Assembly: GCF_008386315.1 (NCBI RefSeq)
Contig: NZ_CP043808.1
Span: 2,046,001-2,110,000 of the forward strand
Direction of reading: 5' to 3'
Length of the DNA: 64,000 bases
From: Serinicoccus marinus DSM 15273
GTDB lineage: Bacteria > Actinomycetota > Actinomycetes > Actinomycetales > Dermatophilaceae
The notes under the pieces are model-generated. The model was not told where the DNA came from and ran no database searches. It saw nothing but the letters and a program-made list of their open reading frames with translations. Below are positions 1-11,600 of the stretch, piece by piece; within the stretch, counting starts at the first letter, position 1, and every line of letters begins with the position of its first letter. Position numbers and translations under genes: made by a program.

Positions 1-173
1 TCGTCCCCCAGCACGGTGTAGAACACGCTGGCGTGCTGCAGGTCGCCGGTCACCCGGACGTCGGTGATCGTGATGAATCCGACCCGCTCGTCCTTGACCA
101 CCTGTGACAGGCCCTGGGTGACCAGCTGCTTGGTGCGCTCGGCGATGCGTCGGGCGCGTGCCGGGTCCGCCAT
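1..173 (-). CDS. rbfA: Ribosome-binding factor A (partial, N-terminal part)
   Basis: The minus-strand frame starts at an ATG at 173 and runs off the left edge, so only the first 57 or so residues are visible. The start (MADPARARRIAERTKQLV) and the following VGFITITDVRVTGDLQHA are typical of RbfA, the KH-like factor that helps 30S maturation near the 5' end of 16S rRNA. It lies directly downstream of infB, the usual actinobacterial order infB-rbfA. The gap to infB is about 130 bases. The C-terminus and stop are outside the window. Confidence 0.93.
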   Translation of the reverse strand, partial: MADPARARRIAERTKQLVTQGLSQVVKDERVGFITITDVRVTGDLQHASVFYTVLGD

Positions 174-305
174 GACTCCTCCTCGACGTCGGTGACTGCT
201 GCGGTGCCCGGCCCATCCTACGAAGGGGCAGGAGGAGGCACCGTGGGCGCGGGTCGGCCCCTCCCGGTGCAGGAAGGGGCCGACCCGGATCCGGTCCGTG
301 CCGGG

Positions 306-3137
306 TCAGGTGCGCGGGATCTCGCGCATCTCGTAGGTGGTGATGAGGTCGTCGGCCTGGAGGTCGTTGAACGACCCCAGGTTGACGCCGCACTCGAAGC
401 CCTCGCGGACCTCGGTGACGTCGTCCTTGAACCGCCGCAGCCCGGCGATCTGCAGACCCTCGGTGATGACGACGCCGTCCCGGGTGATCCGGGCCTTCGC
501 ACCGCGTCGCATCTCGCCGCTCCTGACCAGGCAGCCGGCGACGTTGCCGAACTTCGAGCTGCGGAAGATCTCGCGGACCTCCGCCGTGCCCGTCTCGACC
601 TCCTCGTACTCCGGCTTGAGCATGCCCTTGAGGGCGTTCTCGATGTCCTCGATGGCCTGGTAGATCACCGAGTAGTAGCGGATCTCAACACCCTCCTTGT
701 CCGCGTAGTCGGCGTTCTGCCCCTCCGCGCGGACGTTGAAGCCGAGGATCACCGCGTCCGAGGCGACGGCGAGGTTGATGTTGTTCATCGTGATCGCGCC
801 GACGCCGCGGTCGATGATCCGCAGGTCGACCTCGTCGCCGACGTCGATCTGCAGCAGCGCGTCCTCCAGCGCCTCCACCGAACCGGACACGTCGCCCTTG
901 AGGATGAGGTTGAGGGTCTCGACCTTGCCCTGCGCGAGGGCTTGGTTGAGGTCCTCCAGGCTGATCCGCTTGCGCGACTTGGCCAGGGCGGCCTGCCGGT
1001 CGGCGGCCTCGCGCTTCTCGGCGATCTGCCGTGCCGTGCGGTCGTCCGGAGCGACGACGAAGGTGTCGCCGGCCCGGGCCACCGTGTCCATGCCGAGCAC
1101 CTGGACCGGGCGCGAGGGAGTGGCCTCCTCGACGTTGGTGCCGTGCTCGTCGAGCATCGCCCGGACGCGACCGTGGCTGCCGCCGGAGACGATGGCGTCG
1201 CCGACCCGCAGCGTGCCCTGCTGGACCAGCACCGTCGCGACCGCGCCGCGCCCCTTGTCGAGGTTCGCCTCGATGGCGACACCGCGCGCGTCCTTGTCCG
1301 GGTTGGCCCGCAGGTCGAGCGCCGCGTCGGCCGTCAGCAGCACCGCATCGAGCAGTTCCTCGATGTTGAGCTGGTTCTTGGCGGAGACGTCGACGAACAT
1401 CGTCTCACCGCCGTACTCCTCGGCGACGAGGTTGTACTCGGTCAGCTGACCGCGCACCTTGGCCGCGTCCGCACCGTCGACGTCGATCTTGTTGACCGCG
1501 ACCACGATCGGCACGTCCGCCGCCTGGGCGTGGTTGAGCGCCTCGATCGTCTGCGGCATCACGCCGTCGTCGGCCGCGACCACGAGGATCGCGATGTCGG
1601 TCACCTTGGCGCCACGGGCACGCATGGCGGTGAACGCCTCGTGACCCGGGGTGTCGATGAAGGTGATCGCACGCTCCTGTCCGTCGTGCTCGGTGTGGAC
1701 CTGGTAGGCGCCGATGTGCTGGGTGATGCCACCCGCCTCGTCGGCACCCACGTCGGCCTGCCGGATGGCGTCCAGCAGCCGGGTCTTCCCGTGGTCGACG
1801 TGACCCATGACGGTGACCACCGGGGGGCGGGCCTCGAGGTCCTCGTCGGACTCGGCGTCGGCCTCGGCCTCCAGGTCGATGTTGAAGGAGCTGAAGAGCT
1901 CGCGCTCCTCCTCCTCCGGCGAGACGACGCGGATGGTGTAGTCCAGCTCGGCACCGAGCACACCGAAGGTGTCCTCGTCGAGCGACTGCGTCGCGGTCGC
2001 CATCTCTCCCAGGTGGAAGAGCACGGTCACCAGCGACGCGGGGTCGACGTTGATCTTGTCCGCGAAGTCGGTCAGCGAGGCACCACGGCGCACCGTGATG
2101 GTCGCGCCGTTGCCACGGGGGACGTTGACGCCGCCGATGGCGGGCGCCTGCATCGCCTCGAACTCGGCGCGCTTGGCCCGCTTCGACTTGCGCCCACGGA
2201 CCTTGCCACCGCCACGACCGAACGCGCCAGCCGTGCCGCCGCGACCGCGGGGGCCGCCACCGCGACCACCTGCGGGGCCACGGAAGCCTCCGGGACCACC
2301 ACCGGGGCCTCCGGGGCCACCGCCGGGTCGACCGCGGCCGCCGCCCCGCGCGGGGCGCTCGCCGGGGCGCGGTACCGCCGTGCGCTCGGGCATCATGCCG
2401 GGGTTCGGGCGCGCGCCACCGGGGCGAGGCCCGGCGGCGCCGGTGCCCTGGCGTGCGGCCGGACGCTCCGCACCGCCACTACCACTGCCACCGCGGCTTC
2501 CGCCCGGTCGCGGCATACCCTGGCTCGTCGCGAACGGGTTGTTGCCCGGACGCGGGGCGCCACCGGGGCGATCGCCCTGGCCGCCCTGACCACCGCGGCG
2601 GTCGCGCGACTGCCCCATGCCCTGGTTGGAGCTGTAGGGGTTGTTGCCCGGACGCGGACCCGGCTTGGCGCCGGGGCGCGGGGCCTTCGGCGTCGCCTTG
2701 GCGGCCGGCGCCTGAGGGGTGGGCGACTGCTCCGGGGCAGACGGCGTCGCCGGGGCCTTCTCCTCGGTCGCGCTGGGCGCGGTCTGCGACGGGGCGGGCT
2801 TCTCGGTCCGCTCCGGGCGCGCGGGCGCCTCGGTCTTCTCGGCCGCCGGTGCAACCGGTGCGGGCGAGGGCCCGGGGGTCGGCGTCGGCCCCGGCTTGGG
2901 GCCGGGAGCCTTCGGTCCCGACGACGTCGGGGTCGTGGTGGAGGGAGCCTTGGTCGCCTCGCCCTGCGCCTGGTCGGCGTTGGCGGGCGGGTTCTCCCGG
3001 ATCTTGCGGACGACGGGCGGTTCGATGGTCGACGAGGCCGACCTCACGAACTCTCCCTGGTCCTTCAGGTGGGCGAGCAGCTCTTTGCTCTCGACCCCGA
3101 GCTCTTTGGCGAGCTCATAAACCCTGAGCTTTGGCAC
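306..3137 (-). CDS. infB: Translation initiation factor IF-2
   Basis: A 943-residue IF-2. The N-terminus ([14 protein letters not shown]) is the IF2-N domain, followed by a long Pro/Ala/Gly-rich linker with arginine-glycine repeats to about residue 330, as in other actinobacterial IF-2 proteins. The GTPase domain begins near residue 445 with [12 protein letters not shown] (G1), followed by DTPGHEAF (G3) and NKID (G4); C-terminal domains II-IV complete the protein. IF-2 brings fMet-tRNA to the 30S subunit and promotes subunit joining. I chose the GTG at 3137 because an AAGGAG lies 10 bases upstream; an earlier in-frame GTG at 3167 would place that ribosome site inside the gene. Upstream lies a hairpin and then ylxR. 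Confidence 0.96.
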   Translation of the reverse strand: MPKLRVYELAKELGVESKELLAHLKDQGEFVRSASSTIEPPVVRKIRENPPANADQAQGEATKAPSTTTPTSSGPKAPGPKPGPTPTPGPSPAPVAPAAEKTEAPARPERTEKPAPSQTAPSATEEKAPATPSAPEQSPTPQAPAAKATPKAPRPGAKPGPRPGNNPYSSNQGMGQSRDRRGGQGGQGDRPGGAPRPGNNPFATSQGMPRPGGSRGGSGSGGAERPAARQGTGAAGPRPGGARPNPGMMPERTAVPRPGERPARGGGRGRPGGGPGGPGGGPGGFRGPAGGRGGGPRGRGGTAGAFGRGGGKVRGRKSKRAKRAEFEAMQAPAIGGVNVPRGNGATITVRRGASLTDFADKINVDPASLVTVLFHLGEMATATQSLDEDTFGVLGAELDYTIRVVSPEEEERELFSSFNIDLEAEADAESDEDLEARPPVVTVMGHVDHGKTRLLDAIRQADVGADEAGGITQHIGAYQVHTEHDGQERAITFIDTPGHEAFTAMRARGAKVTDIAILVVAADDGVMPQTIEALNHAQAADVPIVVAVNKIDVDGADAAKVRGQLTEYNLVAEEYGGETMFVDVSAKNQLNIEELLDAVLLTADAALDLRANPDKDARGVAIEANLDKGRGAVATVLVQQGTLRVGDAIVSGGSHGRVRAMLDEHGTNVEEATPSRPVQVLGMDTVARAGDTFVVAPDDRTARQIAEKREAADRQAALAKSRKRISLEDLNQALAQGKVETLNLILKGDVSGSVEALEDALLQIDVGDEVDLRIIDRGVGAITMNNINLAVASDAVILGFNVRAEGQNADYADKEGVEIRYYSVIYQAIEDIENALKGMLKPEYEEVETGTAEVREIFRSSKFGNVAGCLVRSGEMRRGAKARITRDGVVITEGLQIAGLRRFKDDVTEVREGFECGVNLGSFNDLQADDLITTYEMREIPRT

Positions 3138-3205
3138 GGTGTGGTGTCTCCTTGGTGTTGGCGCCACGACCGAACCCGCTCGGGGAGGTCGCAGCTAGTG
3201 CTGGT

Positions 3206-3241
3206 GGGTGCTCATCGCTGAGTACTCATCGGGTGCTCATC
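3206..3241. repeat. Short direct repeats in the infB leader
   Basis: GGGTGCTCATC occurs twice (3206-3216 and 3231-3241) with the related AGTACTCATC between them (3221-3230). The block lies 70-100 bases upstream of the infB start, on the transcript side of the ylxR-infB hairpin. It could be part of the infB leader or a protein site. Function unknown; only the repeats are seen. Confidence 0.5.
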
Positions 3242-3304
3242 AGCGTCAAACCCGCTTCCGGTGTCCTCGATGACAGGCCCTGTCGTCGGGCCCGCCGGTG
3301 GTCT

Positions 3305-3328
3305 CACCCGGGCCAGGTGGCCCGGGTG
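3305..3328 (-). terminator. Hairpin between ylxR and infB (terminator or attenuator)
   Basis: CACCCGGGCC (3305-3314) pairs perfectly with GGCCCGGGTG (3319-3328) across a 4-base loop, starting 7 bases after the ylxR stop. There is no clear U-tract, as is common in high-GC bacteria. In the rimP-nusA-ylxR-infB operon it could reduce read-through into infB or act as an attenuator or processing site. Confidence 0.6.
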
Positions 3329-3334
3329 GTGCTC

Positions 3335-3649
3335 TCAGCCGTGCTGCTGCGCGTGCCGGCGGACGTCGCCCAGGTCCACCTCGCCCGACGCCGGGAGGCG
3401 CAGGGCGCGGAGGAGAGCACGACGGGTGATCGCCGACTCCACGCACTCCGGGGCGGGGTGCACGTATGCACCTCGGCCCGGCAGCCGCCGCCGCACGTCC
3501 AGGACCACCCGCCATCGTGCGGGGGCATCCTGTCGTGCGACGAACCGCAGCAGCACGGTCTGCTCGCAGCGGGTCCGACATCCGACGCAGGTCCGCACCG
3601 GCGAGTGCCCGACCTGCGAGGTGGAGACGGCTCCGCTCCGACCTTCCAC
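3335..3649 (-). CDS. ylxR: YlxR (RnpM) family nucleic-acid-binding protein
   Basis: A 104-residue protein with the YlxR/DUF448 signature: VRTCVGCRTRCEQTVLLRF near residue 18, then a basic segment with GRGAYVHPAPECVESA. The family sits between nusA and infB in most Gram-positive bacteria and binds RNA; in firmicutes it modulates RNase P. The GTG at 3649 begins two bases after the nusA stop, so it is translationally coupled to nusA. The start is uncertain because no strong ribosome site is seen; the GTG at about residue 18 (PVRTCVGC) is an alternative. Confidence 0.85.
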   Translation of the reverse strand: MEGRSGAVSTSQVGHSPVRTCVGCRTRCEQTVLLRFVARQDAPARWRVVLDVRRRLPGRGAYVHPAPECVESAITRRALLRALRLPASGEVDLGDVRRHAQQHG

Positions 3650-3650
3650 T

Positions 3651-4685
3651 CTACACGCCGGCGTCGGTCGCCGCGGCGTCCACCCCGCCGTCGACCTGCT
3701 CCTCGGTGTCGGCCCGGATGTCGATCTTCCACCCGGTCAGCCGGTTGGCCAGCCGGGCGTTCTGACCCTCGCGCCCGATGGCGAGGGACAGCTGGTAGTC
3801 GGGGACGACCACGCGTACCTGCTTGACCCGACCGTCGACGATGGTGGCCGAGGACACCCTGGCCGGAGACAGCGCCGCGGCGACGAACTGCGCCGGGTCG
3901 TCCACGTAGTCGACGATATCGATCTTCTCGCCCTGCAGCTCGGCCATGACGGCACGCACGCGCTGCCCCATCGGCCCGATGCACGCCCCCTTGGCGTTGA
4001 CCCCGGGCACGGTGGAGTGCACGGCGATCTTGGTCCGGTGGCCCGCCTCACGCGCCACCGCCTGGATCTGGACGGTCCCGTCGGCGATCTCCGGCACCTC
4101 CAGGGCGAAGAGCCGGCGCACGAGGTTGGGGTGGGTCCGGGACAGGGTGACGTGCGGCCCGCGCAGGCCGCGCTTGGCGCTGACCACGAAGCAGCGCAGC
4201 CGCTGCCCGTGCTCGTAGCTCTCGCCGGGCACCTGCTCGGAGACGGGCAACTCCCCCTCGATCGTCCCGAAGTCGACGAGGACTCGGCGGGGGTCGTTGG
4301 ACTGCTGGATGATGCCGGAGACGATGTCGCCCTCGCGGCCCCGGAAGTCGCCGAGCACGGCGTCGTCCTCGAGGTCGCGCATGCGCTGGGCGATGACCTG
4401 TCGGCCCGTGGCCGCCGCCACCCGCCCGAACCCCTCGGGGGTGTCGTCGTACTCAGGTCCGGGCTCCCCCGGCGTGCCGTCCTCGCTCACGGGAGGGTCC
4501 TCGCGGGCCCAGACGGTGACGTGCCCGGAGGCGCGGTCGAGCTCGACCCGGGCGTGCCGCGCGTGGCCGTCGACGCGCTGGTATGCCGAGAGCAGCGCCT
4601 GCTCGATGGCCTCGACGATGACGTCCATCGGGATCTCGCGCTCGCGCTCGAGCATGCGCAGCGCTGCCATGTCGATATCCATCAT
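3651..4685 (-). CDS. nusA: Transcription termination/antitermination protein NusA
   Basis: 344 residues, the short actinobacterial form without the C-terminal acidic repeats of enterobacterial NusA. The N-terminal RNA-polymerase-binding domain ([18 protein letters not shown]) is followed by an S1 domain ([10 protein letters not shown], around 130-200) and two KH domains ([19 protein letters not shown] and [19 protein letters not shown]). NusA binds the paused polymerase and nascent RNA. The start overlaps the rimP stop as ATGATGA-like tandem ATGs; either ATG (4685 or 4682) is possible. Part of the rimP-nusA-ylxR-infB operon. Confidence 0.96.
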   Translation of the reverse strand: MMDIDMAALRMLEREREIPMDVIVEAIEQALLSAYQRVDGHARHARVELDRASGHVTVWAREDPPVSEDGTPGEPGPEYDDTPEGFGRVAAATGRQVIAQRMRDLEDDAVLGDFRGREGDIVSGIIQQSNDPRRVLVDFGTIEGELPVSEQVPGESYEHGQRLRCFVVSAKRGLRGPHVTLSRTHPNLVRRLFALEVPEIADGTVQIQAVAREAGHRTKIAVHSTVPGVNAKGACIGPMGQRVRAVMAELQGEKIDIVDYVDDPAQFVAAALSPARVSSATIVDGRVKQVRVVVPDYQLSLAIGREGQNARLANRLTGWKIDIRADTEEQVDGGVDAAATDAGV

Positions 4686-5194
4686 GCGTCCTTCCGCTCG
4701 GGGCTGCTGAACTCCACCTGGACCGTCGCCTTGGCCACGTCGGCCAGCGGCAGCGGGTCGTGGCCAGCGATCGTGAGGTGCTCCGGTCCGGCCTCCAGCA
4801 GTCGACCTTCCAGGGTGCTCCCGTCGGACCGGCTGACCTTGAGCAGCCGGCCCACGTTGCGTCGGAAGTGGGCGAACTCGGTGAGCGGCCGGTCCAGCCC
4901 GGTCGACCCGACCTCCAGGGTGTAGGGGCGCTCGCCCATGACCGAGCAGGTGTCCACCGCGGCGGACACGCTCCGGGTCGCCTCGGAGACCTCGTCCAGG
5001 CTCAGTGGCTGCACGGTCGAGGTGACGTCGTCGGGCGACAGGCCCGACAGGTCACGTGCCAGCAGCACCCGGACGAGGCGGCGGCGTCCTGCCTCCTGGA
5101 CGGTCACGCCGTCCACCACGACGTCGAGATCGGTGTCCGCCAGCGCCTCGGTCGCGTGCCGCGTGATCGTGGCGGCGGCCGCGCGTGCGTCCAT
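4682..5194 (-). CDS. rimP: Ribosome maturation factor RimP
   Basis: 170 residues. The pattern [20 protein letters not shown] followed by HFRRNVGR is the RimP core; this protein is needed for 30S maturation. I chose the ATG at 5194 because GAGGAG lies 6-10 bases upstream and the conserved fold starts there; the frame stays open further upstream without family similarity. It is the first gene of the operon and overlaps nusA by a few bases. The 100-base gap to the divergent plus-strand lipoprotein gene must hold both promoters. Confidence 0.95.
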   Translation of the reverse strand: MDARAAAATITRHATEALADTDLDVVVDGVTVQEAGRRRLVRVLLARDLSGLSPDDVTSTVQPLSLDEVSEATRSVSAAVDTCSVMGERPYTLEVGSTGLDRPLTEFAHFRRNVGRLLKVSRSDGSTLEGRLLEAGPEHLTIAGHDPLPLADVAKATVQVEFSSPERKDA

Positions 5195-5294
5195 GGCGTG
5201 CTCCTCGTCTTCTGCTGTCGTGCCCGCGACGGGCGCGCACGGGTGGGTGGGCGCGGCGGTGCCGTCCGGGGCACACACCCTACCGTCTGCGAGG

Positions 5295-6266
5295 ATGACG
5301 GTCATGCCACCCGTCCCGGTCCCCCGGCGCACCGCGCTGCGTGCCGCGGCCTGGGCGGGCGCGGCAGCGATGCTGTCCGGGTGCAGCGGTGACCGGCTGC
5401 GGACCCCGTGGGCTCCCGAGCCACCGGCCCAGGAGTCCGGTCCGGACGCACCGGACCTGCCGCTGATCCGTGCCGCACGTCACCGCGTCGCCGGTTACCG
5501 CAGCGCGCTCGCGCAGGTCGAACCGACGTCGGAGCAGCGGGCGCTCGTGCGCCGCCTCGACGAGCTGTGGACGCTCCAGGCGGAACGGTTGGAGCTGTTG
5601 CTCACCGCGCTCGAGCGCCCCTCGGGCAGCGATGATCCCGCAGTCGGCACGAGCCCGCCCGACGACGCCGCGACGAGCTCCGCACCGTCGGACCTGCTGA
5701 CCCTGGGTCGCACGGTGCGCGCGGACCGAGAGGTGATGGTCGAGGAGATCGGCGCGTCGACCGCCACGAACCGCCCCATGCTGCTCTCCCTGGCGGCCCA
5801 GCAGCTGTTCAGCGCGGACCGGGCGGGGGCGCCGGTCGACTGGCCGGCGCTCAGCGGGCCGACCGGTGCCGCGGCGGTGCCGATCCTCGCGACCGCCCGT
5901 CCCGCGGTCTACGCCCTCGAGGTGGTCGCCGCCCGGTCCGGTGGCGAGGAGCGTGAGGCCTACGAGGCGGTCCTCGCTCCGCTGCGGGGGATGACCAGGA
6001 CCCTGACCACGCTGGCCGGCGACGCCGCCCCGGTGCCACCGCTCGGCTACGACCTGCCCGAGCCGCTCGCGAGCCGCTCGGACCGCGAGGGGCTGGCCCG
6101 GGCGGTGGTCGCGGACATCGCCCCCGCGGTCCTGCGGGTCGCCGACCGCGCCGGGTCCGACCCCGCTCAGGTCGGGTCCACCCTGCGGCTCACGGTCGAG
6201 GCCACCGCATGGTCCCGCCGGCTCGGGGCCGGCACCACGGCCTTCCCCGGCATGACCCTGCCCTGA
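5295..6266 (+). CDS. DUF4439 ferritin-like lipoprotein
   Basis: 323 residues. The N-terminus has a twin arginine (PRRTALRAAAW) and a lipobox (MLSGC), so it is probably exported by Tat or Sec and lipid-anchored. The rest is helical and rich in Ala, Glu and Arg, with pairs such as HRVAGYRSALAQ and AAQQLFSADRAGAP that fit the ferritin-like DUF4439 family often found divergent from rimP in actinobacteria. Metal binding is not shown. The ATG at 5295 or the one nine bases later (5304) may be used. Followed by a strong hairpin that includes its stop codon. Confidence 0.75.
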   Translation: MTVMPPVPVPRRTALRAAAWAGAAAMLSGCSGDRLRTPWAPEPPAQESGPDAPDLPLIRAARHRVAGYRSALAQVEPTSEQRALVRRLDELWTLQAERLELLLTALERPSGSDDPAVGTSPPDDAATSSAPSDLLTLGRTVRADREVMVEEIGASTATNRPMLLSLAAQQLFSADRAGAPVDWPALSGPTGAAAVPILATARPAVYALEVVAARSGGEEREAYEAVLAPLRGMTRTLTTLAGDAAPVPPLGYDLPEPLASRSDREGLARAVVADIAPAVLRVADRAGSDPAQVGSTLRLTVEATAWSRRLGAGTTAFPGMTLP

Positions 6267-6295
6267 GGACCGCTCGATCGCGACGGTCCTCAGGG
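6261..6295 (+). terminator. Terminator after the DUF4439 gene
   Basis: CCCTGAGGACCG (6261-6272) and CGGTCCTCAGGG (6284-6295) form a perfect 12-bp stem with an 11-base loop. The TGA stop of the upstream gene lies inside the left arm. No U-tract follows. Confidence 0.7.
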
Positions 6296-6375
6296 CACGG
6301 TGCGCCGAGGACCGTCGCACGTTGTCGCTCGGGCCGGCACCCCACCGGTGAGATCGGCCGAGGCAGACTGGGTGC

Positions 6376-8316
<1,941 letters not shown>

Positions 8317-8354
8317 GGCTCGGCGACGGGGCCGGAGTTTGCGAGGATGGGGGC

Positions 8355-9463
8355 GTGCGCACCTCACCCGTCACCGCCGGTCTCACCCTGACGCTGCTGC
8401 TCGTCGGCTGCGGCCCGGGCGAGCAGGTCACCTCCGACACGGCTCCGACCACCGCAGCAGCCACGGGGGATGCCACGACCCCCACCTCGGAGAGCTCGGC
8501 CACCTCGGCACCGGTGGCGCAGGAGGATGCCACGAGCACGCCTCCCGACAGCGCCGCGCAGGGCACGACGGGGGCGGAGACGGCGGCGACGACCGCGACG
8601 AGGACACCCGGGACGACCAGCTCCGCGGAGCCGCGCGAGACCACCCCCGACTCCCCGTTGGCGGACGGGCCGGTGACGATCCTGCTCATCGGCACCGACT
8701 CCCGGGACCCCGCGTCGATGACCGGCGCGTCGGACACGATCATGCTCATGCACCTGCCGGAGGACCGGAGCGAGGTGGCCCTGGTCTCGCTCACCCGCGA
8801 CATGTGGGTCGACATCCCCGGCATGGGGCAGGGCAAGATCAACGCCGCCTTCGCCCAGGGCGGGACCGACACCCTGCGCCGCACCGTCTCCGACCTGCTG
8901 GGCGGGGTCGAGATCGACTACGTCGTCCAGTCCAACTTCCAGGGCTTCATCAACCTCACCCGCTGGCTCGAGGGCTTCGAGGTCGACAACAAGCACGCCT
9001 CCTCCGTCACGGTCGGCTCCACCGGGCGCCAGGTCGTCTTCGACGAGGGACCACTGTGGTTGGAGAACACCGACGGGCTCATCTACAGCCGGCAGCGCAA
9101 GGGTCTCCCGCTGGGTGACCTCGACCGCACCGAGCGGCAGCGAGCCGTCCTCGTCGGCATGATGGGCCGCTGCAGGAGCGGCTCGCGGACGACCCTCGCG
9201 CCTTCCCCGAGCTGGTCGCAAACCTGCACGGCAACGTCAAGGTCACCGTCGACATCGACCTCCAGGACTTCGTCGCCCTCACCCCGCTGCTGCGCGAGCT
9301 CGACCGGAGACACCATCTCGCTCATGGTGCCGATCACCGGCTTCGACATGATCCAGGGACAGTCGGTCAACGTCGTCGACCGGAGCAGACCGGAGCGCTC
9401 GGGGCAGCCCTGCGCGAGGACGACGTCGGGCTACGTCGACCGCTGGGGCACCGGCTACGCCCC
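8355..9463 (+). pseudogene. LytR-CpsA-Psr (LCP) family protein, frameshifted as read
   Basis: The GTG at 8355 opens a lipoprotein-like N-terminus (LTLTLLLVGCGPGEQ), a Thr/Ala/Ser-rich linker, then the LCP catalytic domain: ILLIGTDSRDP, LVSLTRDMWVDIPG, KINAAFAQGG. LCP enzymes transfer phosphate-linked glycopolymers to peptidoglycan on the outer face. From about 9165 the reading frame changes repeatedly (near 9168, 9303, 9382 and 9430), yet each piece continues the LCP fold (LQERLADDPRAFPELV, GDTISLMVPITGFDM, EQTGALGAALREDD). One- base changes in short C or G runs would restore it, so sequence error is likelier than decay. The exact 3' end is unclear. Confidence 0.75.
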
Positions 9464-10781
9464 ATGGGGCCTCACGCAGGACCCCGACAGCCGCCCCGCG
9501 GCTGGCCGTGGTCCTGCTCGGCCCGATGGCGGTGCTCGGCTGCACCGGGCCGCCCCCGCAGGACGGACCGCCGACGACGGCCCCGACCCGGTCGGATCCC
9601 CGACGCAGTCCCCCACCCGCTCCCTCCGACGACGGCCAGGAGGCCCCGCCACTCCCCCGACGTCGACCTCAGCGGCACCGGAGTCGGCCCCGAGCACGCA
9701 GCGCCCCTTCGCGCAGCGACCCTTCGAGATCACCATCGCCGCCACCGGGGACGTCCTGGCCCACCACGCCGTCAACGAGTCGGCCCGCGAGTTCGCCCGG
9801 CAGTCCGGCGGCGAGGACGTCTTCGACTACTCCCCCATGTTCGACGACGTCTCCCCGCTGCTGTCGGAGGCCGACCTCGCCCTGTGTCATCTCGAGACGC
9901 CGCTGTCGTCGGACCACTCGTCGCTGACCGCGCCCGGGACCCTGACCTTCAACACCCCGCCCGAGCTCGCGACAGCGCTGGCCGGTGCGGGGATCGACGG
10001 GTGCGACTTCGCGTCGAACCACACGATGGACCAGGGGCTCGAGGGACTCGCGACCACCGAGGCGGTGGTCCGGGACGCCGGTCTGGGGTATGCCGGGCCG
10101 ACCGCGTCCCGGGACCGCTCCGGCCGGGCGGAGACCTACCGGGTCCCGGTCGCCTCGGGTGACCCCGTCACCGTGGCCCACCTGGCCTACACCTACACCT
10201 ACCCCAACGAGGGCAGCCCGACGACGCACATCCCCGCCGAGGCACCCTGGCTCGAGCTCGCGTCGTGGCCCTCGATCGGCGGCGAGGGCATCCGGGAGCA
10301 GGCCCGGGCCGCGCGCCGCGAGGGCGCCGACGTGGTGGTCGTGTCGATGCACTGGGGCCAGGAGTACCAGGTCCTCCCGACGCAGGACCAGACCCGGCTC
10401 GCACGCGAGCTGCTGGAGTCGCCCGACGTCGACCTCGTCCTGGGCACCCACGCGCACGTGATCCAGCCCTGCGAGCGGATCGGGGAACAGCACGTCATCC
10501 ACGGCCTGGGCAACGTCCTGTCGAACCAGGGCTTCGACGTCAACCCGGCGCTGGCCCCCGGCACCCAGGAGGGCATGGTGGCTGTCGCGACCGTGCGGCG
10601 GGACGACGAGGGCCGGCTGAGCACCGGGTTCGCCTACCACCCCACCCGGGTCGAGATCGACCCTGTCGACGGTGCGACCCACGTCGTCCGGCTCGTGGGA
10701 CCGGACACCCCGACGTGGGAGCGCACCACCTCGGCCGTGGACCTGCTCGGCGGGTGCGGTGCCCGCGCGCTGCCGCCGTGA
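9464..10781 (+). pseudogene. CapA family (poly-gamma-glutamate synthesis-like) lipoprotein, frameshifted N-terminus
   Basis: From about 9720 to the stop a single frame encodes a CapA metallophosphatase-like domain: ITIAATGDVLAHHAVN, LCHLETPLS, CDFASNHTMDQG, VVVVSMHWGQEYQ, LVLGTHAHVIQPCE, VIHGLGNVLSNQ. The His/Asp pattern is complete. A lipoprotein signal (LAVVLLGPMAVLGC) lies upstream in another frame around 9497-9543, so frameshifts in the region 9490-9660 separate signal and domain. The ATG at 9464 is my best guess for the start. Neighbouring LCP suggests a shared role in cell-wall polymer work, which is inference. Confidence 0.7.
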
Positions 10782-10785
10782 GCCG

Positions 10786-11586
10786 TCAGCCGAGGAGCTG
10801 CCGCCCGGTGTCCCAGCCGATCTTGAGGATGAAGGCGACCACGATGACCACGAAGACGACCCGGACGAAGCCGCTGCCGCGCGCGACCGCGACGCGTGCC
10901 CCGAGGTAGCCCCCGAGGACGTTGGCGGCTCCGAGCAGCAGGCCGACCGACCAGATCACGGCGCCCTGCGGCACGAAGACGACGAGCGCCGCGAGGTTGG
11001 TGGCGAGGTTGGCGATCTTGGCCTTCGCGCTCGCCTCGAGGAAGCCATACCCCAGGGCGCTGACCAGGGCGAAGACGAAGAACGAGCCGGTGCCCGGCCC
11101 GAGGGCGCCGTCGTAGGCCCCGACGACCACCCCGATGACGACCGCCGTCCCCAGGTGCTTGCGACGCGCATGGCCGAAGCGCAGCGCCTGCAGCTGTCCC
11201 ATGGACGGCTTGAGCAGGGTGTAGGCCCCGACCGCCACGAGCACCACGAGGATGATGGGGTTGAAGGCTTCCTTGCTGATGAGGAAGGCCAGCGCCGCTC
11301 CGCCCGCGCTGCCGGCGAAGGCCGCCAGGGCGAGGGGGACCGCCGTGCGCAGGTCCGGGCGGATCCGGCGGAAGTAGGTGACCGAGCTCACCGTGGTGCC
11401 GCAGATCGAGCCCAGCTTGTTGGTGGCGAGCAGCTGCACCGGTGTCGCGCCGGGAAGGCCGACGAGCAGCGCCGGGAGCTGCACGAGCCCACCGCCACCG
11501 ACAACCGCGTCGATGAAGCCCGCGGCGAGTCCCGCCAGGGCGAGGAAGACGACGACCCGAGGCTCCAGGTCCAGGCTCTCCAGCAC
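10786..11586 (-). CDS. Sulfite exporter TauE/SafE family membrane permease
   Basis: 266 residues with about eight hydrophobic segments and the two TauE half-repeats: GLAAGFIDAVVGGGGLVQLP with LATNKLGSICGT in the first half, and VVGAYDGALGPGTGSFFVFA with KIANLATNLAALVVF in the second. The family moves sulfur-containing or organic anions across the inner membrane; substrate unknown here. The GTG start is 14 bases after the proS stop, and that short gap holds a copy of the GGTATGCC motif. Convergent with CapA, whose stop is four bases away. Confidence 0.9.
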   Translation of the reverse strand: MLESLDLEPRVVVFLALAGLAAGFIDAVVGGGGLVQLPALLVGLPGATPVQLLATNKLGSICGTTVSSVTYFRRIRPDLRTAVPLALAAFAGSAGGAALAFLISKEAFNPIILVVLVAVGAYTLLKPSMGQLQALRFGHARRKHLGTAVVIGVVVGAYDGALGPGTGSFFVFALVSALGYGFLEASAKAKIANLATNLAALVVFVPQGAVIWSVGLLLGAANVLGGYLGARVAVARGSGFVRVVFVVIVVAFILKIGWDTGRQLLG

Positions 11587-11600
11587 GCCGGGGTATGCCG

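Noticed and set aside
192..3221. A 1009-codon plus-strand open frame opposite infB
   Set aside because: It is low-complexity antisense to a certain infB gene; high GC removes stop codons from the other strand.
9464..10162. A separate gene in the frame starting MGPHAGPRQPPRG
   Set aside because: After the first residues it is Arg/Pro-rich shadow sequence; only its start may belong to the frameshifted CapA gene.
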